Both the position numbers and the translations under genes were made by a program. Positions 43,547 to 53,126 of a stretch of 64,000 bases of DNA are shown piece by piece; position 1 is the first letter of the stretch; every line of letters begins with the position of its first letter. Source of the DNA: Mogibacterium diversum_A. GTDB taxonomy: Bacteria > Bacillota > Clostridia > Peptostreptococcales > Anaerovoracaceae. The notes beneath the pieces are model-generated. The model was not told the origin of the DNA and did no database searches. It saw nothing but the letters and a program-made list of their open reading frames with translations. Location of the stretch: the NCBI RefSeq assembly GCF_938028775.1, contig NZ_CALIZG010000017.1, positions 61,007-125,006 on the forward strand. Direction: 5' to 3'.

Positions 43547-45868
43547 ATGTCGCTAAAAGGGTATGATTTACATTTTTTAAAAAAAGATATTCCTGCCGGA
43601 ATCATCGTTGCGCTAGTATCCATTCCGATTTCCATCGGGTATGCATTAGTTGCAGGGCTTCCGCCAATTTATGGTCTATATGGATCACTGCTCCCTATAT
43701 TGGTGTACGGATTGATAACGAGTTCTCCGAGATTCGTTTTCGGGGTTGATGCTGCGCCAGCTGCACTTGTTGGTGGCATGCTATATTCGATGGGCATTGC
43801 ATATCAATCGCAAGATGCAGTGAGGATAATCCCTGTAATAACACTTTTTACTGCTGCCTGGATACTGATAGCACGCTTAGTCGGACTCGGTAGGCTGGTG
43901 AAATTCATCTCATCACCGGTAATGGGAGGCTTCATAACGGGTATCTGCTGCACGATTATATTGATGCAGATCCCTAAGCTGTATGGCGGTGATTCAGGCA
44001 GAGGAGAACTCCACGAACTCCTAATACACATTTACAAAACAGCGAGTGCTGGAGTCCAAATTCCGTCACTTGTGCTTGGGCTCGGTACGATCATCATAAT
44101 CTTGGGATCTAAGAAATTTATCCCAGCGGTACCAATGAGTGCAGTTATGATGTTCGTTGGGGCGGGGCTGAACTATGCTATGGACCTTGGACAATACGGA
44201 GTTAAAATGCTTCCGGAGGTGAAGGCAGGGCTGCCGCCTCTGGCTATCCCTGACATTTCGCTGGTTCATGGAAATGTTAGAACTATGATGCTTCAAACGC
44301 TTATCATAGCAATCGTAATCATCGCTGAGACTCTTCTTGCAACCAATAACTTCGCACTTAAGTACGATGATAAAATCGATAATAACAGGGAGATTCTCGC
44401 CTACGCGATGAGTAATCTAGCTGGTGGTCTCGTTGGCTGCTGCCCTGTAAATGGAAGTGTTTCGAGGAGCAACATAGCTGATCAGTTCGGCGTGAAGTCA
44501 CAGGTGATGTCGATATCTGCGGCAGCTACGATGATGATAATTCTAATCTTCGGTACAAGTTTTATACATATGCTTCCAGTACCGGTTCTCACTGCAATAG
44601 TAATTTCTGCACTCATCAGCAGCACTGAATTTGACCTCGCCGCTAAGTTGCGCAAGGTTGATAGAACCGAGTGGAAGATATTCTATGTGGTTATGTTCAC
44701 AGTCTTAATATTTGGAACGATATATGGCGTGCTTATCGGAATTATCCTCTCCTTTGTGACAGTAATCATCAGAGCATCCAATCCCCCTAGAAGTAGACTC
44801 GGGTATATTCCTGAGAAAGATCAGTTCTATCCCGTCGACAGGACTACAGGTACTCGCGAGATTAAAGGAGTTCTCATATACAGATTCGGAGGAGCGTTGT
44901 TCTTTGCTAATGCGAATACGATTAAAGATGAAATTGATGATTTAGTAACCGACGACATGAAAGCCGTAATCATTGATGCCAGTGGCATCACGAGCATCGA
45001 TGTCACAGCTGTAGATCGGTTGATGATTTTATATAAAAAATATAAAGAGCGTGGCATAAAGCTCTTTCTTACCGAGCACTCTGGAAATTTAAATGATCAA
45101 CTGCGTGCTTTCGGAGCGGAGCAGATGTTCAAAGACTACGCTATAGTTCCGCATATTTATCAAGCTCTAAAGTCGGTGGGAATAAACAAGCCATATGAAC
45201 TAGGTGATTGCGAGGGCGATGTCTGTTATATATCCATCAATGGCTCGGCTGGAAGCTCTCAGATTGCTGAGTTTGAATGGGCATATGGTGATCAAGCAGA
45301 AGCTAGGATGGAAGAGGTTGCTAATTCGCTCGCAGATAAACTTATTAGTCTTGAAAGAGTAGATGAGGATATGATTCGCGAGGCTGAGCGTAATGCGCTT
45401 GGCAGTAACTGGAGTGAGATTGACGAGGAGAAATTCTTAGATTTCCTTGAATTCCAACTTGCGCATCTTCTCGAACTCGGCAAGATAAATCTCGAAAAAT
45501 TTCAACGAGTACGCGAGAAGATTCTGTTATATCACGCAAAGCTTGACATGCAGATTAACGATAGAAATTCCGAGGAACTCGATGAAATCATCAGGACGAG
45601 AATTGTCCGTGAAGAACAATTTAGAAGTAGATTCCCTGATGCATATAATGCTTTTGCAGAAGAGAGAGCTAGGCACAGAGAAATCCTGAAGACTGATTAT
45701 CCTGAAATCTGGGAGAGAATCATGAAGATTCGCCGAGAGGGAGAAGATAAGGACAAACTCCGAGATAAGGTTCGGGTTCAGATTCATGATAAGCATTTGT
45801 TTCCGGGGCTTGATGAGATTGAACATATAGTTGATGGTGTAAAAGATTATTTTCATAGAAAGAAATGA
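43547..45868 (+). CDS. SulP-family anion permease with STAS domain and long C-terminal extension
   Basis: A 773-residue permease. The membrane domain (about 10-415) starts DIPAGIIVALVSIPISIGYA and has AAPAALVGG and PVNGSVSRSNIADQFG, the SulP signatures. A STAS domain lies at about 440-548 (IDASGITSIDVTAVDRL). After it come ~225 residues of charged, mainly helical sequence (SLADKLISLERVDEDMI and on to GVKDYFHRKK) that I do not recognise and that is longer than in typical SulP proteins. Substrates are sulfate, bicarbonate or other anions. The gene ends TGATGATAG, a run of three stops. Confidence 0.85.
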   Translation: MSLKGYDLHFLKKDIPAGIIVALVSIPISIGYALVAGLPPIYGLYGSLLPILVYGLITSSPRFVFGVDAAPAALVGGMLYSMGIAYQSQDAVRIIPVITLFTAAWILIARLVGLGRLVKFISSPVMGGFITGICCTIILMQIPKLYGGDSGRGELHELLIHIYKTASAGVQIPSLVLGLGTIIIILGSKKFIPAVPMSAVMMFVGAGLNYAMDLGQYGVKMLPEVKAGLPPLAIPDISLVHGNVRTMMLQTLIIAIVIIAETLLATNNFALKYDDKIDNNREILAYAMSNLAGGLVGCCPVNGSVSRSNIADQFGVKSQVMSISAAATMMIILIFGTSFIHMLPVPVLTAIVISALISSTEFDLAAKLRKVDRTEWKIFYVVMFTVLIFGTIYGVLIGIILSFVTVIIRASNPPRSRLGYIPEKDQFYPVDRTTGTREIKGVLIYRFGGALFFANANTIKDEIDDLVTDDMKAVIIDASGITSIDVTAVDRLMILYKKYKERGIKLFLTEHSGNLNDQLRAFGAEQMFKDYAIVPHIYQALKSVGINKPYELGDCEGDVCYISINGSAGSSQIAEFEWAYGDQAEARMEEVANSLADKLISLERVDEDMIREAERNALGSNWSEIDEEKFLDFLEFQLAHLLELGKINLEKFQRVREKILLYHAKLDMQINDRNSEELDEIIRTRIVREEQFRSRFPDAYNAFAEERARHREILKTDYPEIWERIMKIRREGEDKDKLRDKVRVQIHDKHLFPGLDEIEHIVDGVKDYFHRKK

Positions 45869-45969
45869 TGATAGCTTGTCCATCAAGGTAAGTGCGTCGA
45901 GACGATGTACATAAAGAAGCAATTAGGCTGCATATTACTAATATATTAAAATAGAAAGGTTAATTCGTT

Positions 45970-46578
45970 ATGAGGCTGTATATTCTTAGACATGGGCAGA
46001 CCGACCTAAATAGCGAGAAGCGTTTTCAGGGTCATATGCAAACAGAACTGAATAATGTTGGGATTGCTCAGTCAGAGAAGGTTGGAGAGCTGCTACGCGA
46101 GCGTGGCATTAAGTTCGACAAGATTTATTGTAGCCCTCTAGAGAGAGCGATCAAAACAGCAGAAATTGCTACCTCGGAGACTAGAGATAAGTTTATAATA
46201 GACGATGATCTCACAGAAATTGACTTCGGGATAAATGAAGGACGAAAGTATGAAGAACTTCAGGGTGGTAAGAACAATATATTTTTGTCTCCGGGCAATT
46301 ACATGCCTCCAGAAGGTGGCGAGTCACTAGAGACTCTTAAATTCAGGGTAAAGAGGTTCCTTGAGAGGGTGCGAGATGAGAACGATGAAGGAAATATACT
46401 GGCGGTATCTCACGGAACGGCAATTCACATGATGCTTCTATATATGAGAGGCATGGAATTCGGTGATTTATGGACGGAACACGTCGGAAACTGCAATGTA
46501 ACAGTAGTCGATATTGAAGGATGGGAACTTAAAATCAGGGATGACCTTCAGATCGAAACTGATAAATATGTAAAATAG
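45970..46578 (+). CDS. Histidine phosphatase (phosphoglycerate-mutase-like)
   Basis: A 202-residue cytoplasmic phosphatase of the RHG superfamily. The catalytic motif LRHGQTDLNSEKRFQGH is at residues 4-20. The second Arg is in IYCSPLERAIKTAE near 58, the acidic residue in LTEIDFGINEGRKYEEL near 80, and the second His in AVSHGTAIHMML near 156. Similar proteins act on sugar phosphates or cobalamin intermediates; the substrate is not defined here. It is followed after 29 bases by the patatin gene in the same direction. Confidence 0.9.
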   Translation: MRLYILRHGQTDLNSEKRFQGHMQTELNNVGIAQSEKVGELLRERGIKFDKIYCSPLERAIKTAEIATSETRDKFIIDDDLTEIDFGINEGRKYEELQGGKNNIFLSPGNYMPPEGGESLETLKFRVKRFLERVRDENDEGNILAVSHGTAIHMMLLYMRGMEFGDLWTEHVGNCNVTVVDIEGWELKIRDDLQIETDKYVK

Positions 46579-46607
46579 AGAACTTTTTATATAAAAGGGG
46601 GTAAGAC

Positions 46608-47438
46608 ATGAGAGGTGTTATAGATGTTGGTGGCGGTACACGCGATATATTTGGAGCAGGAGTGTTCGATTATTTTTTAGAGCACGGAATAACTTTTGAT
46701 AAGTGTTACGGTGTATCGGCAGGCTGTGCGAATATATCGTCCTTTCTTGCTGGACAGCAGCATAGGAATTATGAGTTTTATACGGAGTATTCGATGCGTA
46801 AGCAATATATGAGCTTTGATAATTTCTTTAAGACGGGCTCATATGTGGATCTCGATTACGTTTCAGGTGAACTTTCAAACAGTAGCGGTGAGTATCCGCT
46901 TGACTACGAGAAGCTGAAGGCTAATCCTGCAGACTTTACATTAGTGGCTGCAGAAGCAAACACAGGTAAGACGAAGTACTTTACGAAAGATGATCTGAGT
47001 TTGAATAACTATGATCCGATAAATGCTTCTAGCTCGGTGCCTGTTGTCAATAAACCGTATGAAATAGATGGAGTTGAATATTTTGATGGAGGGCTTGCGG
47101 ACCCTATTCCTTACCAGAAGGCATTAGACGATGGATGCGATGAGCTTGTGATAATACTCACTAGACCTAAGGATGGATATCGAGTGGATACTAATGACAA
47201 GCGGATGGCGCAGATACTTGCCAGGCAATATCCTAAGGCGGCGGAGCTTCTTGAGCATAGAGCTGAAACCTACAATGCTCAGCTAGATGCTATTAAAAAG
47301 CTTGAGGAAGAAGGCGTCGCAAAAATCATTGCACCTGAGAGCATTGGGAAACTCAAGACTCTGACTAGAGATGTGAATATGCTTAAGTCACTATATAGAA
47401 AGGGCCTTGTTGCGGCAAAAAATGCTGACATAAAGTAG
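46608..47438 (+). CDS. Patatin-like phospholipase
   Basis: A 276-residue acyl hydrolase with a Ser-Asp dyad. The oxyanion loop is DVGGGTRDIFGAGV near residue 5, the nucleophile elbow is YGVSAGC (G-x-S-x-G) near residue 44, and the catalytic Asp lies in YFDGGLADPIPYQ near 160. Length and layout match the YjjU/RssA group. It probably acts on phospholipids or lysophospholipids at the inner membrane face. AAAAGGGGG precedes the ATG. Confidence 0.9.
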   Translation: MRGVIDVGGGTRDIFGAGVFDYFLEHGITFDKCYGVSAGCANISSFLAGQQHRNYEFYTEYSMRKQYMSFDNFFKTGSYVDLDYVSGELSNSSGEYPLDYEKLKANPADFTLVAAEANTGKTKYFTKDDLSLNNYDPINASSSVPVVNKPYEIDGVEYFDGGLADPIPYQKALDDGCDELVIILTRPKDGYRVDTNDKRMAQILARQYPKAAELLEHRAETYNAQLDAIKKLEEEGVAKIIAPESIGKLKTLTRDVNMLKSLYRKGLVAAKNADIK

Positions 47439-47527
47439 CAAAATTATATTAATTGATATTAGATTAAGTGGATCAAAGTCAAGGCATCACGATTATAGAT
47501 ATATACTCGAAAATTAGCTGATTATGA

Positions 47528-47560
47528 AAATAGGCAGGAGCATTCGCTCCTGCCTATTTC
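47528..47560. terminator. Bidirectional terminator
   Basis: AAATAGGCAGGAGC pairs with GCTCCTGCCTATTT around ATTC, between convergent genes. Confidence 0.88.
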
Positions 47561-47596
47561 TTTGATGTTGTTCAATGTAAGCGCCTGAACTCGCTC

Positions 47597-48031
47597 TTAC
47601 TGCTCGATTGTATTCATGAAATTATGAAGTAGTTTGAACAGTGCTGCAGCTTCGTCGTCAGTAAGACTAACACATGAACGAATCTCCTGTGGTACGGCAA
47701 GCGCTTCCTCACGGAGAGCCATACCCTTGTCCGTAATCTTGATGATTAGATTGCGTTCATCCTTTACCGAACGATTTCTAGTTAGATAACCCTTAGATTC
47801 AAGCTTCTTGAGAAGTGGAGTTAGAGTGCCGGAATCAAGGAAAAGTTTATCTCCGAGTTCCTTAACACTCAGCTCGCGAGTCTCCCATAGTACCATCATA
47901 GTGATGTACTGTGTATATGTGAGATCCAGCTTGCTCAGAAATGGCTTATATCTGCGAGTTATCTCCTTAGAGCATGCGTACAGCGGAAAGCATAGTTGAT
48001 TTTCTAGCTTTAGGCTATCGTACTTGTCCAT
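47597..48031 (-). CDS. MarR/OhrR-type redox-sensing regulator
   Basis: A 144-residue winged-helix protein. LENQLCFPLYACSKEITRRY near residues 8-27 matches OhrR, where the Cys in N-x-L-C-F is the peroxide-sensing residue; Cys here is at about residue 13. LTYTQYITMMVLWE and the recognition helix KLFLDSGTLTPLLKKLESKG follow the OhrR pattern. ATG 48031 has GGGAGG upstream; the frame extends to 48097. No ohr peroxidase gene is next to it. An inverted repeat sits just upstream. It probably senses organic hydroperoxides and represses itself. Confidence 0.85.
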   Translation of the reverse strand: MDKYDSLKLENQLCFPLYACSKEITRRYKPFLSKLDLTYTQYITMMVLWETRELSVKELGDKLFLDSGTLTPLLKKLESKGYLTRNRSVKDERNLIIKITDKGMALREEALAVPQEIRSCVSLTDDEAAALFKLLHNFMNTIEQ

Positions 48032-48059
48032 CAGTTTTCCTCCCAGTTGTGCATATACT

Positions 48060-48095
48060 GTATGCAATTCTCTAAATATACATATTGTTGCATAC
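48060..48095. promoter_or_regulatory. Inverted repeat, probable operator of the OhrR-like gene
   Basis: GTATGCAA-N20-TTGCATAC, 29 bases upstream of the start. A second palindrome, GTTTGTACAAAC (48141-48152), lies nearer to hydE in the same divergent region. Confidence 0.55.
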
Positions 48096-48228
48096 AATTT
48101 AATTTGATTTTAGCCTAATGCAATATATGTGTCAACAATTGTTTGTACAAACGTTCAAAAAATCAAGTATTTTCTTTTGTTGTTATAATATTTCATTGTG
48201 TTAAAATATCTAGTGGGGGATTAGAAAA

Positions 48229-49287
48229 ATGACTGAAGTTATGCGACTAGCACGCAAGCTTGTTGAAGACGGGCTTTTGGAACATAACGAATATGTGGAG
48301 CTACTTGCAGATAGAGATGATGAGGTTCGTGAGTATCTACGCAGTACAGCACAGGGCATCGCAGTTAGTAACTATGGTCACGATATATTTTTGCGAGGAC
48401 TCATAGAGTATTCCAACACGTGCAAAAATGACTGCTATTACTGCGGTATTAGACGGAGCAATGATAACGTTGAGAGATATAGGCTTAGTCTTGAAGAAAT
48501 CCTAAGCTGCTGTGAGATAGGATATCAGATAGGGCTTAGAACATTCGTGCTACAAGGTGGAGAGGATCCATATTTTACGGATGATATGATGTGTGAAATT
48601 ATCTCTTCGATTAAGTCGCACTATCCCGACTGTGCGTTAACTCTTTCGATTGGAGAAAAGGGGCGCGAGAGCTACGAGCGATATTTCGCGGCCGGTGCAG
48701 ATAGATACCTGCTGAGGCATGAAACTGCTGATACTGATCATTATAGGCGCCTTCATCCAGAGTCACTTTCGCTAGAGAATCGCATGAGATGTCTCGAAGT
48801 ACTGAAGGATATTGGGTTTCAAATCGGAGCTGGCTTCATGGTTGGTTCACCGGGGCAGACCTATGATACGATGGCAAGCGATTTTGAGTATTTAAAGAAG
48901 CTGAATCCCCATATGATAGGAATCGGACCATTTATACACCATAAGGATACACCGTTTAGGAACGAGGCCGACGGAACACTTGAGCTCACACTTTATTGCC
49001 TTAGTATAATGAGGATAATGTTCCCTAAAGCGCTGCTACCAGCGACAACAGCACTAGGTACCATCGATAAGACGGGGCGTGAAAAGGGTGTGCTTGCAGG
49101 CGCGAATGTAATAATGCCGAGTCTCTCCCCGGAAAATGCCAGAAGTAAATACCTTCTGTATGAGGGCAAGGTAGGGGTTAAAGACAAGGCAGCGGAAGGT
49201 CGCCAGTTGCTCGATGAGAGATTAGCGGAGATCGGGTATAGGACGGTGACAGCGCGTGGAGACTACAAGGGTTGGGATAGAACGTGA
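48229..49287 (+). CDS. hydE: [FeFe]-hydrogenase H-cluster radical SAM maturase HydE
   Basis: A 352-residue radical SAM enzyme. The 4Fe-4S/SAM motif is YSNTCKNDCYYCGIRRSN (C-x3-C-x2-C) near residue 64. LRTFVLQGGEDPYFTD near 103 and RHETADTDHYRRLHPE near 164 are HydE-type conserved stretches. HydE makes part of the di-thiomethylamine/iron precursor of the H-cluster together with HydG and HydF. Neither of those nor a hydrogenase is in this window, so the set is dispersed. A GGGGGATT site precedes the ATG. Confidence 0.9.
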   Translation: MTEVMRLARKLVEDGLLEHNEYVELLADRDDEVREYLRSTAQGIAVSNYGHDIFLRGLIEYSNTCKNDCYYCGIRRSNDNVERYRLSLEEILSCCEIGYQIGLRTFVLQGGEDPYFTDDMMCEIISSIKSHYPDCALTLSIGEKGRESYERYFAAGADRYLLRHETADTDHYRRLHPESLSLENRMRCLEVLKDIGFQIGAGFMVGSPGQTYDTMASDFEYLKKLNPHMIGIGPFIHHKDTPFRNEADGTLELTLYCLSIMRIMFPKALLPATTALGTIDKTGREKGVLAGANVIMPSLSPENARSKYLLYEGKVGVKDKAAEGRQLLDERLAEIGYRTVTARGDYKGWDRT

Positions 49288-49408
49288 TTTTCGTATCAAC
49301 TCAGCTGGTTTGTGTTGATTTATAAAGAATGAAATCAGGCGTTATCATTTGATTATCGACTGATTCACAATATATTGCAGTATGTTTTATTCATTGTGGA
49401 GGTGCTTA

Positions 49409-50521
49409 ATGGATAAAGAAACTCGTCCGTATATAGCTTGGGATATTGTGCAGGATTTTATGGTAAAAGCATTTACAGAACTCGGAGTTCCTGAGGCTGA
49501 TGCCGAGATCTGTGCTGAAGTTCTAATGGAGAGTGATAGGAGAGGTATCGAAAGTCATGGAGTAAATAGATTCAAGCCTATTTACGTTGACCGCATCAAC
49601 AAAGGTATCCTTAATCCAGTTACAGAGGTTGATATTATCAGAGAATCTCCTACGACCGCAGTGCTTGATGCTAACGATGGCATGGGAATGGTTGCTAGTA
49701 AGATGGCTATGGATATGGCTATCGAGAAGGCAAAGAAGTACGGAACTGCCTGCGTTGCCGTTCGTAACTCATCGCACTACGGTATCGCTGGATACTGGAC
49801 TTCTATGGCGACTGATGAAGGCATGATAGGGATCACGGGAACTAATGCAAGACCTTCAATAGCACCGACATTCGGTGTGGAAAATATGCTTGGAACAAAT
49901 CCGCTTACGATTGGAATTCCTACGGATGAAGGATATCCATTCTTGATTGACTGTGCGACATCTATAACACAGAGAGGAAAGCTAGAGTTTTACGAGCGCA
50001 TCGGCAAGGATACTCCGGCAGGAATGGTTATCGGAAGAGACGGTTCAGCTCTGACTGATACATCTTACATCTTGAAAGCACTGAATAATAGGGAAGCTGC
50101 GCTGGCTCCACTCGGCGGAATAGGCGAGGAGCTTGGCGGATATAAAGGTTACAGTTATGCGACAGCCGTTGAACTGCTATCGGCAGCGCTTTCTGGAGGT
50201 ATGTTCCTCAAGAACTTGACGTGTGTAGGCGAAAACGGAGAACTAAGACCTTATCACCTCGGACATTTCTTCATCGTAATTGATCCTGAAGCGATGATTG
50301 GCAGAGAGGTGTGTGAGAAGACTGCAGGCGATATACTCAGAGCTCTTAGAGCGTCTCAGAAAGCGCCTGGTCATGACAGAATATACACTGCTGGAGAGAA
50401 GGAGTGGGATATAAAAGAATTCCGCAAAGACAAAGGCGTTCCAATGGGAGAGGATGTACAGCGTGAGTTTATCGAGGTGCGTGACTCGCTAGGCATGGAT
50501 TTCAAATTCCCGTTTGAATAG
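49409..50521 (+). CDS. Malate/L-lactate dehydrogenase family (Ldh2) oxidoreductase
   Basis: A 370-residue NAD(P)-dependent dehydrogenase of the YlbC/ComC/AllD type, unrelated to classical LDH. ADAEICAEVLMESDRRGIESHG near 25-46 and NSSHYGIAGYW near 118 are hallmark segments with the catalytic His. MLGTNPLTIGIPTDEG and LGGYKGYSYA complete the pattern. ATG 49409 follows GGAGGTG; an in-frame ATG at 49382 has no site. The true substrate (malate, lactate, ureidoglycolate or other 2-hydroxyacid) cannot be told. GAPDH and an ADP-forming ligase homologue follow in the same direction. Confidence 0.87.
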   Translation: MDKETRPYIAWDIVQDFMVKAFTELGVPEADAEICAEVLMESDRRGIESHGVNRFKPIYVDRINKGILNPVTEVDIIRESPTTAVLDANDGMGMVASKMAMDMAIEKAKKYGTACVAVRNSSHYGIAGYWTSMATDEGMIGITGTNARPSIAPTFGVENMLGTNPLTIGIPTDEGYPFLIDCATSITQRGKLEFYERIGKDTPAGMVIGRDGSALTDTSYILKALNNREAALAPLGGIGEELGGYKGYSYATAVELLSAALSGGMFLKNLTCVGENGELRPYHLGHFFIVIDPEAMIGREVCEKTAGDILRALRASQKAPGHDRIYTAGEKEWDIKEFRKDKGVPMGEDVQREFIEVRDSLGMDFKFPFE

Positions 50522-50559
50522 ATAAATTACAACTAAATACGTGTTAAAGGGGGCTATAT

Positions 50560-51573
50560 ATGATTAGATTAGCTATCAATGGATTTGGTCGTATAGGTAG
50601 ACTAGCATTCAGACGTGTCATGGAGATGGAAGAATTCGAAGTTGTTGCAATCAACGATCTAACATCTCCCGATATGCTGGCATACCTGCTAAAATACGAT
50701 AGTGTACAGGGAACTTATATGGGACATACTGTGGAAAATGACGATGAGTCGATCACAGTTGATGGTAAGAATATCACTATTTACAAGGAATCAGATGCTA
50801 GGAAGCTACCTTGGGGAGAATTAGAAATAGATGTCGTGCTTGAATGCACAGGGTTCTACACATCTAAGGAGAAGTCGAAGGCACATCTGGATGCAGGTGC
50901 CAAGAAGGTCCTGATTTCAGCACCTGCTGGAAATGATCTAAAGACCATCGTATATGGCGTTAATCACGAGATCCTGACTTCTGAAGACAGAATAGTTTCA
51001 GGGGCGTCTTGTACGACGAACTGCCTCGCTCCAATGGCAAAAGCGCTCGCTGATTATAGAGAATTGCGTACAGGATTTATGACGACCATACATGCTTATA
51101 CTGGCAATCAGAAGATACTCGATGCACCGGATAAGGGGTCTAAATTCAGGAGGTCGAGAGCAGCGGCAATCAATATCGTTCCTACTACCACAGGGGCAGC
51201 GCAAGCGATTGGAAATGTAATTCCGGAGCTTGCAGGAAAGCTCATTGGATCTGCGCAACGAGTTCCAGTAGCTACTGGATCCATTACTATCCTAGATGCT
51301 ACCCTCAAGGACGAGACTGATTCAGTATCAGTAGAAGGCATCAATGCAGCAATGAAAGCCACGCAGGATGCATCGTTTGGTTACAACGAGGATGAAATAG
51401 TATCGACAGATGTTATCGGGATGAGCTATGGCTCATTGTTTGATGCAACTCAGACGCTAGCTCAGAAGTGCGGAACGCATATCTACGAAGTCAGAGTAGT
51501 TGCATGGTATGACAATGAGATGAGCTATGTAAGCCAGCTGATAAGAACTCTAAGCTACATGGCGAAGCTATAA
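50560..51573 (+). CDS. gap: Glyceraldehyde-3-phosphate dehydrogenase, type I
   Basis: A 337-residue glycolytic enzyme. The Rossmann start is IRLAINGFGRIGRLAFRR, the catalytic motif is SGASCTTNCLAPMAK with Cys near residue 151, the catalytic His lies in FMTTIHAYTG, and the C-terminal AWYDNEMSYVSQL is present. No other glycolytic genes lie next to it, unlike the usual gap-pgk-tpi cluster; here it sits between Ldh2 and an ADP-forming ligase. GGGGG lies upstream of the ATG. Confidence 0.95.
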   Translation: MIRLAINGFGRIGRLAFRRVMEMEEFEVVAINDLTSPDMLAYLLKYDSVQGTYMGHTVENDDESITVDGKNITIYKESDARKLPWGELEIDVVLECTGFYTSKEKSKAHLDAGAKKVLISAPAGNDLKTIVYGVNHEILTSEDRIVSGASCTTNCLAPMAKALADYRELRTGFMTTIHAYTGNQKILDAPDKGSKFRRSRAAAINIVPTTTGAAQAIGNVIPELAGKLIGSAQRVPVATGSITILDATLKDETDSVSVEGINAAMKATQDASFGYNEDEIVSTDVIGMSYGSLFDATQTLAQKCGTHIYEVRVVAWYDNEMSYVSQLIRTLSYMAKL

Positions 51574-51604
51574 GGTTATTTCAAAGCAGGAGGGGATTAT
51601 TAAA

Positions 51605-53035
51605 ATGGAAGTAAAAGAAGCAAGACAATACGTCGTAGACAAACTAGAGTACGCATTTAAGCCAAACTCAATCGCTGTAATAGGGGCTAGCCGTAATGAG
51701 ACTAAGGTTGGGTTTAAGGTAATCCAGGGACTGAGAAAGTGTGGATATGAGGGAGAGCTTTACCCTATCAATGTTAAGGCTACAGAAGTTGCTGGAATTC
51801 CAGCATATCAGAATATAAAGGATGTTCCTGGTGATGTTGACCTAGCATTCGTATCGCTACCAGCAACTGGTGTTTTCGATGCTCTAAAAGACTGCGTTGA
51901 GAAAAACGTTAAGATAGCGGTAGTTTCATCATCTGGTTTTAAGGAAGTTGGAAACGGTGACCTGCAAAATGAGATAACCGAGTTCTGTCGCGGACACGAA
52001 CTTCCGCTGATTGGACCAAACCTAGTAGGTATTGGAACTCCGTACCACGATTTCAACTGCGGATTCATTCCATATCTACCTAACAAGGGACCAGTTGCAT
52101 TAATCTCACAGTCAGGATCTAACCTACTAGCTGCGCTAGGCTCATCTCAGATTGACCACTTTGGAATCAGCATGTTCGTAGGACTTGGTAACAAGGCTGA
52201 TGTTGATTTCTGCGAGATGATTAAGTATGCAGACAAAGAGCCTAATACGAAGTGCATCGCAGTTTACATCGAAGCTCTCGATAGCCCTGAAGCATTTAAA
52301 AAAGCTTGCCTTGAGTGCGAGAAGCCGATTACTGCAATAAAGGTTGGTTCTTCTGAAATAGGTGTTAAAGCTGCATTTGCTCATACTGCATCTGAGAATC
52401 AGGGCCATTCAAATGCTGAGTACGATAAGTTATTCGAGGAATCAGGTGTTCTCCGCGAGAAGACATGGCAGGAGTTCTTAGATACTTCACTCGCTTTAGG
52501 TAACTGCCCTCCGCTGAGAGGTGACAATGTAGTTATCATCACAAATGGAGGTGGTGCAGGACTTCTAGCAGCTGACCATTTTGAGAGACTGGGCATGCCT
52601 TTAAAGGAGCTAAAGGATATCTCATCAGACCTTAGAGAGAATATCAGAAATTACATGCCTGCATTCGGTTCGCCTCTCAACCCTGTTGATATCAGCGGAA
52701 CAGCAACCTCTGATATGTATGGTGGTGCACTTAAAACGGCATATAGAGATGAGCACGTTGATGGAATTTTGATTTCCGTTTGCCCAACTGCAGTAACTGA
52801 TGTTGAGGCTATTACTGAGACTGTAATTAATATTCACAGACAGTACAAGAATCTCGGAAAGCCATTCATAATGGAGTGCCAGGGTGGAAATGAGTGCAGA
52901 GAAGCTATCATGAAACTAAGAGACAAAGGAATCCCTGCTTACTCTACACCTGAGCAGGCGGTGAATGCTATGGTTGCACTAAGAAAATATAGCCATATCA
53001 TGAACAAGAAAGAGAAGCTAATAAAAAATATTTAA
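51605..53035 (+). CDS. ADP-forming acetyl/acyl-CoA synthetase alpha-like protein
   Basis: A 476-residue protein with the alpha-subunit order: CoA-binding Rossmann domain (about 15-140, SIAVIGASRNETKVGF), first ligase domain (150-290, LISQSGSNLLAALG) and second ligase domain (300-470). The segment AFAHTASENQGHSNAEYDKLFEES fits the phosphohistidine loop of ADP-forming synthetases, with His near 261; I quote it only in part in homologues as HTASxxxGH. The ATP-grasp beta part is missing and is not adjacent. The full enzyme conserves acyl-CoA energy as ATP; the beta subunit must be elsewhere or this protein has another role. AGGAGGGG lies upstream. Confidence 0.8.
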   Translation: MEVKEARQYVVDKLEYAFKPNSIAVIGASRNETKVGFKVIQGLRKCGYEGELYPINVKATEVAGIPAYQNIKDVPGDVDLAFVSLPATGVFDALKDCVEKNVKIAVVSSSGFKEVGNGDLQNEITEFCRGHELPLIGPNLVGIGTPYHDFNCGFIPYLPNKGPVALISQSGSNLLAALGSSQIDHFGISMFVGLGNKADVDFCEMIKYADKEPNTKCIAVYIEALDSPEAFKKACLECEKPITAIKVGSSEIGVKAAFAHTASENQGHSNAEYDKLFEESGVLREKTWQEFLDTSLALGNCPPLRGDNVVIITNGGGAGLLAADHFERLGMPLKELKDISSDLRENIRNYMPAFGSPLNPVDISGTATSDMYGGALKTAYRDEHVDGILISVCPTAVTDVEAITETVINIHRQYKNLGKPFIMECQGGNECREAIMKLRDKGIPAYSTPEQAVNAMVALRKYSHIMNKKEKLIKNI

Positions 53036-53083
53036 TGACTCTAATACAGTCTAATTTTAAAAGTGAGATAATGCGTTGTGTTT

Positions 53084-53115
53084 GAGTGATGCAGGTGTTC
53101 CTGCATCACTCTTAT
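53084..53115 (+). terminator. Terminator placed just before the next gene's ribosome site
   Basis: GAGTGATGCAGG pairs perfectly with CCTGCATCACTC around TGTT, then TTAT. The AAGGA of the next gene begins about 4 bases later. Confidence 0.8.
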
Positions 53116-53126
53116 AAGGAATGAGT

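Noticed and set aside
45866..45874. SulP TGA-TGA-TAG as recoded codons
   Set aside because: Only two extra codons would result; a tandem stop is the simpler reading.
49285..49400. HydE read-through past its TGA as a fourth in-frame case
   Set aside because: The extension is low-quality sequence that runs into the next gene's leader, and HydE is complete without it.
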